Assembly: GCA_938092205.1 (NCBI GenBank)
Contig: CALKMW010000079.1
Span: 1 to 36,165 of the forward strand
Source of the DNA: an uncultured Pseudomonadales bacterium
Lineage (GTDB): Bacteria > Pseudomonadota > Gammaproteobacteria > Pseudomonadales > Porticoccaceae
Length of the DNA: 36,165 nucleotides
Reading direction: 5' to 3'
Both the position numbers and the translations under genes were made by a program. A model generated the notes under the pieces. The model saw only the letters and a program-made list of their open reading frames with translations, had not been told where the DNA came from and did not search any database. The first letter of the stretch is position 1. The number at the start of each line of letters is the position of its first letter. Below are positions 28,759-36,165 of the stretch, one piece after another.

Positions 28759-31545
28759 TTAGATTTTACCGCAACATTGTTTGTATTTTTTACCCGACCC
28801 ACAGGGGCAAGGACTATTGCGCCCCACCTTTGGAGCTGATCTTACCACGGGTTGACTGGTATCTGTCGAGCCTTGATTTTTAGCGGCTTCTTCACCCACG
28901 TTATCCAGCTGATCATGCTGATACTGATGCTGGGTTTCCTGTCGCCTGCGCTGTTGCTCAATGCGCTCAACATCTTCTTTAGAGGATACCTCAACATGAC
29001 TCAGATACTTGATAGTCTCGTGTTTGATATTGTCCAGTAACTGTTCGAAAAGATCGTAGGATTCGCGCTTATATTCCTGCTTTGGATTCTTTTGCGCATA
29101 GGCACGCAAACCAATGCCTTGACGCAACTGGTCCATATTGGTCAGATGATCTTTCCACAGTGTATCTAAAAGCTGTAACATAATTTGTCGTTCGATTTCA
29201 CGCATAGCATCACCAACATGTGCATAGCGCGCCTCGTAGCCTTTTTGAACCGCATCAATCACTTTTTCTCGCAACTGATCCTCATCAAATCTTTGGTCTT
29301 CATCCAGCCATTGTTGCACCGGCAATTTGGTGGCAAATTCTGTGACTAGCACCTTCTCAAGCCCAGCGATATCCCATTGTTCCTCAAGACTTTGCGGCGG
29401 TACAAAGGCACTGATGGTACTATCAACAACGTCCTCTCGAACATTGACAATTACATCGCTAATATCTTCGTCAGACAGTAGGTCATTACGCTGCTGATAG
29501 ATAACCTGACGTTGATCATTGGCAACATCATCATATTCAATAAGATGTTTACGGATATCAAAGTTACGCCCTTCAACTTTGCGCTGAGCTTTGACAATCG
29601 CATTGGTAACCATACGGTGTTCGATAGATTCTCCATGCTCCATTCCCATGGCGCGCATCATATTTTTGACCCGATCAGAGGCGAATAAACGCATCAGTGG
29701 ATCTTCTAACGACAGGTAAAATCTCGACCAACCTGGATCACCCTGACGACCGGATCGACCTCGCAATTGGTTATCAATACGGCGAGATTCATGGCGTTCG
29801 GTTCCAACAATATGCAAACCACCAGCTTCGATAACTTTGGCATGGCGCTGCTTCCAGTTTTCTTTAGCTGTAGCGATGGCACTCTCATCTGCACCTTGCT
29901 GAGTTAATTCCTTGAGTTCAGCTTCGAGGTTACCCCCAAGTACAATATCAGTTCCACGACCAGCCATATTAGTGGCAATAGTGACCGCACCGGGGCGACC
30001 GGCATTAACAATAATATTGGCTTCGCGCTCATGCTGCTTAGCATTAAGAACGCTGTGTTCAATTTTTGCTTGTTTAAGCAAGCCAGAAAGGATTTCAGAA
30101 GTTTCTACCGACGCTGTACCAACCAAAACTGGCGCGCCCTTTTCAACCAGTTCTTTGATATCTTCAATCACTGCCTCAAACTTTTCTTGCTGTGAAATAA
30201 AGATCAAATCATTGTGATCAACTCTACGCACTTCAACATTTGTTGGGATAACAGTTACCAGCAAACCATATATTTGCTGGAACTCGTAAGCTTCAGTGTC
30301 TGCGGTTCCGGTCATACCAGACAGCTTGTGATAAAGGCGGAAGTAATTTTGGAAGGTTGTGGAAGCAAGCGTTTGGCTTTCTTGTTGAATATTTAAGCCT
30401 TCTTTGGCTTCGATTGCTTGGTGAAGGCCTTCAGATAGCCTGCGGCCATGCATGGTTCGTCCTGTATGCTCATCAACCAACACGGCTTCACCATTTTGCA
30501 CTATATACTCAACATCTTTTTGAAATAGATGCTGCGCTCTTAGCGCCGAATGCACATGGTGCAATAAACCCAAATTAGTGGCTTGATAGAGGTTTTCATT
30601 TTCAGGTAACAGCCCTGCTTTAATAAGGATATCTTCAGTTTTTTGATGACCAGACTCTGTTAGCTCTACACCTCTAGTCTTTTCATCCAAAACAAAATCA
30701 CCCGGAGCCTCTTGATCTTGGTCATCACCTTCAAGCTGTTCTTGCGGCTCAAGTTTAAGCACTAACTGATTAATAGATCTGTATAACTCTGAACTATCTT
30801 GCGCCGCCCCAGAGATTATCAATGGTGTTCTGGCTTCATCGATTAGAATAGAATCAACCTCATCAATAATCGCGAAAGACAAATCGCGTTGAGATTTCTC
30901 TGCTAGGGATAAAACCATATTATCGCGCAGGTAATCGAAGCCGAATTCGTTATTAGTGCCATAGATAATATCTGCAGCATAGGCTTCTTTACGACTACAG
31001 GGGATTGCTTCGCCGTTAACAGAATCACTATTTATTGCAAAGGAACTTGGAACATCAGGCCCTTGAAAGGATTGAATAACGCCAATCGACATATCCAAAG
31101 CGGTATAAAGCGGCGCCATCCACTCAGCATCGCGCTTTGCAAGGTAGTCATTAACAGTAATAACATGGACACTACCGCCACTTAGGGCATTGAGGTAAGC
31201 CGCTAGGGTAGCCACAAGAGTTTTACCCTCACCGGTGCGCATCTCAGTAATCTTTCCTTGATGCAGCACTATGCCACCGATCATTTGCACATCAAAGTGA
31301 CGCATCTCAAGGACACGCTTTGCCGTTTCTCTAACGGTTGCAAAGGCTTCAGGCAGAATATCATCAAGGCTTTCACCCAAATTAATACGCTGTTTGAATT
31401 CTGTGGTTTTATTCTTTAACTGCGCCGACGTTAAATCTTGTAACCCAGACTCTAACTGATTGATTTGATCGACTGTCTTGCGCATTTTGCGAAGCTCACG
31501 ATCGTTACTACTTCCAAAGATGCTTTTAGCTAACTTACTTAACAT
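28759..31545 (-). CDS. secA: Preprotein translocase ATPase SecA
   Basis: [36 protein letters not shown]-terminal [19 protein letters not shown]; start moved to M12. Confidence 0.98.
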   Translation of the reverse strand: MLSKLAKSIFGSSNDRELRKMRKTVDQINQLESGLQDLTSAQLKNKTTEFKQRINLGESLDDILPEAFATVRETAKRVLEMRHFDVQMIGGIVLHQGKITEMRTGEGKTLVATLAAYLNALSGGSVHVITVNDYLAKRDAEWMAPLYTALDMSIGVIQSFQGPDVPSSFAINSDSVNGEAIPCSRKEAYAADIIYGTNNEFGFDYLRDNMVLSLAEKSQRDLSFAIIDEVDSILIDEARTPLIISGAAQDSSELYRSINQLVLKLEPQEQLEGDDQDQEAPGDFVLDEKTRGVELTESGHQKTEDILIKAGLLPENENLYQATNLGLLHHVHSALRAQHLFQKDVEYIVQNGEAVLVDEHTGRTMHGRRLSEGLHQAIEAKEGLNIQQESQTLASTTFQNYFRLYHKLSGMTGTADTEAYEFQQIYGLLVTVIPTNVEVRRVDHNDLIFISQQEKFEAVIEDIKELVEKGAPVLVGTASVETSEILSGLLKQAKIEHSVLNAKQHEREANIIVNAGRPGAVTIATNMAGRGTDIVLGGNLEAELKELTQQGADESAIATAKENWKQRHAKVIEAGGLHIVGTERHESRRIDNQLRGRSGRQGDPGWSRFYLSLEDPLMRLFASDRVKNMMRAMGMEHGESIEHRMVTNAIVKAQRKVEGRNFDIRKHLIEYDDVANDQRQVIYQQRNDLLSDEDISDVIVNVREDVVDSTISAFVPPQSLEEQWDIAGLEKVLVTEFATKLPVQQWLDEDQRFDEDQLREKVIDAVQKGYEARYAHVGDAMREIERQIMLQLLDTLWKDHLTNMDQLRQGIGLRAYAQKNPKQEYKRESYDLFEQLLDNIKHETIKYLSHVEVSSKEDVERIEQQRRRQETQHQYQHDQLDNVGEEAAKNQGSTDTSQPVVRSAPKVGRNSPCPCGSGKKYKQCCGKI

Positions 31546-31625
31546 TAATTTTTCACCTAACCATACCAAAACCTGCAATACACAATTCTTTGCGTACTAC
31601 GCTATATTATCTGTAGTTTAGGAGA

Positions 31626-32567
31626 TTAGCGACTAGTTCGACGAATATAAGAAGCCGGATCGACAACACGGCCATTTTTGAATACTTCAAAGTGAACATG
31701 AGGGCCTGTAGATCTTCCTGATGTTCCCATGGTAGCAATAACATCGCCCTTGTTTACCACAGCACCTAGTTTGGCGATATTATCTTGGTTATGTGCATAT
31801 CGGGTGACGTAACCATCACTATGGTTAACCTCAACCATCTTGCCATAACCACTTTTTTCACCAGACCAAGTAATAACACCAGAGGCCACGGCAATAACGT
31901 CAGAACCAAGACGTCCAGCAAAATCAACACCGCCATGCCAGCGTTGCTCACCAGTAAATGGGTCGGTGCGCATACCATAGGCTGAAGATTGCCAACCGTG
32001 GGCAATGGGTCGACCGGCCAACCGGCGATCATCAATGAGTTTTTTATCTGCCAGCGAAGAGCGTAATAGCTTTAGCTGAACTTCACGCTTGGACAGGGTC
32101 TGCCCAATGCTTTGCATCAATGAATTAAGGTCTATCTGCATATCAGTGTTGCTGCGATAACCCTGTTGACTATGGATTCCGGGGCCACCTAAACCAGGGG
32201 CCGCCGAGAAATCAAACTCACCGGCGTCCATATCTGAGAGCTCAGTTAATTGCTCACCAAGCGCGTCTAACCTAACCACACTGGCACGCATCTGAGCTAA
32301 TTTTGCGGTCATTAATGACAGTGTTTGGTTTACTCTTTGACGGTCTTCAAACAGTTCCTGTCGACTTATTGTCATTTCATTTTGCATATCTGCAATATGA
32401 TCTTCAAATAGCAACTGCCAACGTCCATCAGCAAGCTTTAACCCCAACAAAACGCCGGCAGCAACGGGTATCCCCAAAACTGCAGCTGACAGCAGGATTC
32501 TCACCCAGCTATTTAAGCTGAATGTCCTCACTTTATCTGAACGCTTGCTGATAAGAATAAGTTTCAC
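31626..32567 (-). CDS. M23 family metallopeptidase, membrane-anchored with coiled coil
   Basis: TM near N-terminus; RWHGGVDFAGRLGSDVIAVASGVITWSGEKSGYGKMVEVNHSDGYVTRYAHN...GPHVHFEVFKNGRVVDP. Confidence 0.92.
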   Translation of the reverse strand: MKLILISKRSDKVRTFSLNSWVRILLSAAVLGIPVAAGVLLGLKLADGRWQLLFEDHIADMQNEMTISRQELFEDRQRVNQTLSLMTAKLAQMRASVVRLDALGEQLTELSDMDAGEFDFSAAPGLGGPGIHSQQGYRSNTDMQIDLNSLMQSIGQTLSKREVQLKLLRSSLADKKLIDDRRLAGRPIAHGWQSSAYGMRTDPFTGEQRWHGGVDFAGRLGSDVIAVASGVITWSGEKSGYGKMVEVNHSDGYVTRYAHNQDNIAKLGAVVNKGDVIATMGTSGRSTGPHVHFEVFKNGRVVDPASYIRRTSR

Positions 32568-32612
32568 TGGAATGAGTAGCCTCGACGACCTATATATTTA
32601 TAAATATGTATA

Positions 32613-33512
32613 TTAACTATTATAGGATATGGGGGCTTCGTCTGCGTTATCAACGAAGGTTACCATTTCCCATGCGTCTTCTTCGGCTATCAATGCGAGC
32701 AATGAAGCGTTATTAAGGCCGTGGCCTGATTTATGGGCATCAAACTCACCAATAATACTATTACCCATTAGATATAAGTCGCCAATTGCATCGAGAATCT
32801 TATGCTTAACAAACTCGTCTTCAAAGCGAAGGCCGTCTTCGTTAACAATTTGTGACTCATCGACCACAATGGCATTATTTAGACTACCGCCGCGCGCTAA
32901 ACCCTTAGCGCGGAGATATTCAAACTCATGCATAAAGCCAAAAGTTCTGGCTCTACTCACTTCTTTTACAAATGAAGTGCTAGAAAAATCAATACTGGCA
33001 TTGAGCGTTTGGCTTTCAAACACAGGGTGATCGAAATCTATAGCAAAGTTAATTTTAAAGCCATCAAATGGCTTAAATGTCGCTTCTTTACCATCCTGTT
33101 TTACTGTTACCGGACGCTTTACTCGAATAAATTTTTTCGGCGCATCCTGCTCTTGAATACCCGCCGATTGCAATAGGAATACAAAAGGCGCTGCACTGCC
33201 ATCCATAATTGGTATTTCTGCCGCTGAAACATCGATAATAACATTATCGATTCCCATGCCAGCCAGTGCCGACATCAGGTGTTCAATAGTAGAGACACGA
33301 ACACCGTCTTTTATCAGTGTTGTTGAAAGCGTGGTGTCGCCAACATTGTTTGCTTTTGCGGGAATTTCTACTGCAGGATCTAAATCGGTACGACGAAACA
33401 CAACACCAGTATCTGGTGCTGAGGGGTGAAGTGTCATATACACTTTTTCACCGGTATGGAGGCCCACACCCGAGGCTTGTATGGGGTTTTTTAATGTTCT
33501 TTGCTTAACCAT
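32613..33512 (-). CDS. lpxC: UDP-3-O-acyl-N-acetylglucosamine deacetylase
   Basis: [29 protein letters not shown]-like N-terminus; [30 protein letters not shown]. Confidence 0.98.
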   Translation of the reverse strand: MVKQRTLKNPIQASGVGLHTGEKVYMTLHPSAPDTGVVFRRTDLDPAVEIPAKANNVGDTTLSTTLIKDGVRVSTIEHLMSALAGMGIDNVIIDVSAAEIPIMDGSAAPFVFLLQSAGIQEQDAPKKFIRVKRPVTVKQDGKEATFKPFDGFKINFAIDFDHPVFESQTLNASIDFSSTSFVKEVSRARTFGFMHEFEYLRAKGLARGGSLNNAIVVDESQIVNEDGLRFEDEFVKHKILDAIGDLYLMGNSIIGEFDAHKSGHGLNNASLLALIAEEDAWEMVTFVDNADEAPISYNS

Positions 33513-33560
33513 AAATAGCACAGCTCGCTATATGCAGGCTGAGTATTCTAACAGACAAGC

Positions 33561-33604
33561 CCTCCTACCACCAAGGATATAATCCGAGGCGCGGTGGCAG
33601 GAGG
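33561..33604 (-). promoter_or_regulatory. Large intergenic hairpin between ftsZ and lpxC
   Basis: 12-bp arms CCTCCTACCACC / GGTGGCAGGAGG (one mismatch) enclosing a second inverted repeat GGAT-ATA-ATCC; no U-tract. Confidence 0.7.
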
Positions 33605-33616
33605 TTGCTAGCGGAA

Positions 33617-34801
33617 TCAATCTGCTTGCTTACGCAAGAATGTTGGCACATCTAGATAATCCGTCTGTGAATCCAACTGAGCATCTAATTGACTTGCAGT
33701 GGCTTCACTACCGCCGTGCATAGCTGATGGTCTTGGATTTCGATTAATTGTTGGACGATCCAATTGACGATAATCAATATCGCCACCTACTTTACGCGGC
33801 GGCTGGTTATCGACAATAACCGCACGTGGGCCCGATTGTTCTGCGGGTGAGCGCAAACCTGTTGCAACCACTGTAACGCGCAACTGATCTTCAAGATTAG
33901 GGTCAAAAACACTACCCACAATAATGGTGGCATCTTCGTCGGCAAATTCGCGAACCGTATTACCTACTTCTTCGAATTCACCCAAAGTTTGGTCATATCC
34001 ACTGGTGATATTGACTAAAATACCTTTAGCGCCATGAAGATTGATATCTTCTAGTAGCGGACATCTAACCGCAGCTTCTGCTGCTACAATTGCACGGTCT
34101 TCACCGCTAGCTTCACCAGTCCCCATCATCGCCATACCCATTTCAGACATAACCGTGCGGACATCGGCAAAATCGACGTTGATAAGACCATCGAGCAAGA
34201 TAAGGTCGGTAATACCTTGGACAGCTCCAAAAAGAACATCGTTGGCCTGTTTAAAGGCATTTAGGACAGTCATATCCTTACCCAGAACTTGTAGTAGCTT
34301 TTCATTGGGTACAATAATTAACGAATCCACGCGTTCTTTCAGCTGAGCAATACCTTGATTAGCCAGCTCCATGCGTTTACGTCCCTCAAAACCAAAGGGT
34401 CGAGTAACAACACCAACAGTGAGAATACCCATCTGCTTGGCAACTTCAGCCACTACTGGAGCACCACCAGTGCCTGTTCCACCACCCATGCCGGCAGTAA
34501 TAAAGACCATATCTGCACCATCTAATGCTTGGGCAATTCTGTCTTTATCTTCTATAGCAGCCTGACGACCAACTTCAGGGTTAGCGCCAGCACCCAAGCC
34601 TTTGGTAAGGCTTCCGCCTAACTGCAACACTGTGGCTTCTGGCATATCGTTAAGTGATTGAGCATCGGTGTTAGCACAGATAAAATCTACACCATCTATA
34701 TTACTCGAAATCATATGGCGAACAGCATTACAACCACCACCGCCAATGCCTATTACTTTTATTTCTGCATTCTTTGGAATGCTATCTACTAGTTCAAACA
34801 T
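33617..34801 (-). CDS. ftsZ: Cell division GTPase FtsZ
   Basis: [35 protein letters not shown]-terminal [14 protein letters not shown]. Confidence 0.99.
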   Translation of the reverse strand: MFELVDSIPKNAEIKVIGIGGGGCNAVRHMISSNIDGVDFICANTDAQSLNDMPEATVLQLGGSLTKGLGAGANPEVGRQAAIEDKDRIAQALDGADMVFITAGMGGGTGTGGAPVVAEVAKQMGILTVGVVTRPFGFEGRKRMELANQGIAQLKERVDSLIIVPNEKLLQVLGKDMTVLNAFKQANDVLFGAVQGITDLILLDGLINVDFADVRTVMSEMGMAMMGTGEASGEDRAIVAAEAAVRCPLLEDINLHGAKGILVNITSGYDQTLGEFEEVGNTVREFADEDATIIVGSVFDPNLEDQLRVTVVATGLRSPAEQSGPRAVIVDNQPPRKVGGDIDYRQLDRPTINRNPRPSAMHGGSEATASQLDAQLDSQTDYLDVPTFLRKQAD

Positions 34802-34836
34802 AGGTTTCCCCTTTTTATGCGCCTCTAAAATTTACA

Positions 34837-34855
34837 TCAAAACCTGTGGTTTTGA
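34837..34855 (-). promoter_or_regulatory. 8-bp perfect hairpin TCAAAACC-ACA-GGTTTTGA between ftsA and ftsZ
   Basis: Exact inverted repeat starting 2 nt after the ftsA stop. Confidence 0.6.
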
Positions 34856-34857
34856 GC

Positions 34858-36093
34858 CTATACTCCTGCCTGGAAAAAATTCTTAATCTTATCCAGCATG
34901 CTACTTCCATCCTGTCTTACTGCTTCTTTAAAACCGTGCCTTGCCTGCTCTTGCACACCAAACTGCAAAAGCCCAACCCCGGTGGAATAAATAGGGTTGT
35001 TGACTATATCTTTTAAACCTTTAACACCGGTTGGGGTGCCAATTCGAACTGGCATATGAAATATCTCTTCGGCCAATTCACAAACGCCTTCCATTTTTGA
35101 TGTACCACCGGTTAATACAATCCCCGCCGCGATTAACTCTTCAAAGCCACTGCGTCTCAGCTCAGCTTGTACCAAGGTAAATAGCTCGTCATATCGTGGC
35201 TCCACAACCTCAGCTAGAAGTTGTCGTGACATATCTCTGGCATCGCGTTCGCCCACGCTCGGCACTTTGACTGTCTCTTCTGGACGCGCCAATTTAGCAA
35301 GTGCACAGGCATATTTAATTTTTAGCTCTTCGGCTTGAGCGGTTGGCGTACGCAACGCCATGGCTATATCGTTGGTTACCTGATCGCCGGCGATAGGAAT
35401 CACACCAGTATGACGAATAGCACCCTCGGTAAATATGGCAATATCGGAAGTGCCTCCGCCTATATCCACTAGGGCCACGCCTAGCTGTTTTTCATCTTCG
35501 GTCAAAACTGCATAACTTGATGCAAGCTGCTCTAAGGCAATATTGTCCACCTCGAGACCACAACGTCTTATACATTTTTTAATATTCTGAGAGGCATTGG
35601 CAGCACAGGTAACCAAATGCACTTTTGCCTCTAGACGCACGCCTGACATACCAATAGGCTTATGAACGCCCTCTTGGTCATCGATAATATATTCCTGCGG
35701 CAATACATGAAGAATTTCTTGATCGGCCGGAATAGCTACAGCACGTGCAGCATCGATTACCCGATCAATATCTATTGGCTGCACCTCACGATCACTGATC
35801 GCCACAATCCCATGGGAATTAAGGCTGCGAATATGACTACCTGCAATACCGGCATATACTGAGTGAATTGAACAACCTGACATCAATTCTGCCTCTTCTA
35901 TGGCGCGCTCTATAGAATTCACCGTGGCCTCAATATTGACCACCACGCCCTTTTTCAGCCCGCCGGATGCATGCATCCCGGTTCCAATAATTTCCAACTC
36001 ACCACTGGCATTTATCGCACCCACTATGGCAACCACCTTAGAGGTTCCTATATCTAGCGCGACGATCATATTTTGTTCATTTGTATTTGCCAT
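34858..36093 (-). CDS. ftsA: Cell division protein FtsA
   Basis: MIVALDIGTSKVVAIVGAIN, SVYAGIAGSHIRSLNSHGIVAI, VDIGGGTSDIAIFTEGAIRHTGVIPIAGDQVTNDIA. Confidence 0.99.
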   Translation of the reverse strand: MANTNEQNMIVALDIGTSKVVAIVGAINASGELEIIGTGMHASGGLKKGVVVNIEATVNSIERAIEEAELMSGCSIHSVYAGIAGSHIRSLNSHGIVAISDREVQPIDIDRVIDAARAVAIPADQEILHVLPQEYIIDDQEGVHKPIGMSGVRLEAKVHLVTCAANASQNIKKCIRRCGLEVDNIALEQLASSYAVLTEDEKQLGVALVDIGGGTSDIAIFTEGAIRHTGVIPIAGDQVTNDIAMALRTPTAQAEELKIKYACALAKLARPEETVKVPSVGERDARDMSRQLLAEVVEPRYDELFTLVQAELRRSGFEELIAAGIVLTGGTSKMEGVCELAEEIFHMPVRIGTPTGVKGLKDIVNNPIYSTGVGLLQFGVQEQARHGFKEAVRQDGSSMLDKIKNFFQAGV

Positions 36094-36114
36094 TTTTTCC
36101 TCTACAGTTTGCTA

Positions 36115-36165
36115 TTACCCGCGGATAACAGTCACTTGCCTTAATTCGTCTGATTGACTATCTAA
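36115..36165 (-). CDS. ftsQ: Probable 3' end of ftsQ (partial; translates ...LDSQSDELRQVTVIRG*)
   Basis: Open frame running off the window edge directly upstream of ftsA, in the conserved ftsQAZ order; too short to identify by sequence alone. Confidence 0.5.
   Translation of the reverse strand, partial: LDSQSDELRQVTVIRG

Overview
The window looks like ordinary core chromosome from a compact, AT-leaning gammaproteobacterium. Gene content and order resemble marine Cellvibrionales/Pseudomonas-like genomes (inference from gene families and synteny only). It holds about 32 complete protein-coding genes: ubiK, a comM/yifB-type ATPase, a SUI1/YciH factor, an S9 peptidase, greB, pdxH, deaD, dinG, an acyltransferase, pyrB, sbcB, a small outer-membrane barrel, class I fumarase, a coiled-coil membrane protein, a PuuD-like membrane protein, groEL/groES, fxsA, ampG, ampD, nadC, a type IV pilin, pilC, pilD, coaE, yacG, mutT, argJ, secA, an M23 peptidase, lpxC, ftsZ and ftsA. 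The last 51 bases are probably the 3' end of ftsQ. I found no tRNA, rRNA, CRISPR array, transposon, prophage or defence island, and no convincing new multi-gene system. The more interesting signals are non-coding: a sigma-54/NtrC promoter architecture at the left edge reading out of the window; two exact palindromes 63 bp apart in the pilA/pilC divergent region, where pilB is also missing; a 28-bp dyad in the fxsA/ampG divergent region; hairpins on both sides of ftsZ; a sigma-32-like groES promoter; and repeated 4-nt stop-codon overlaps at convergent gene pairs.
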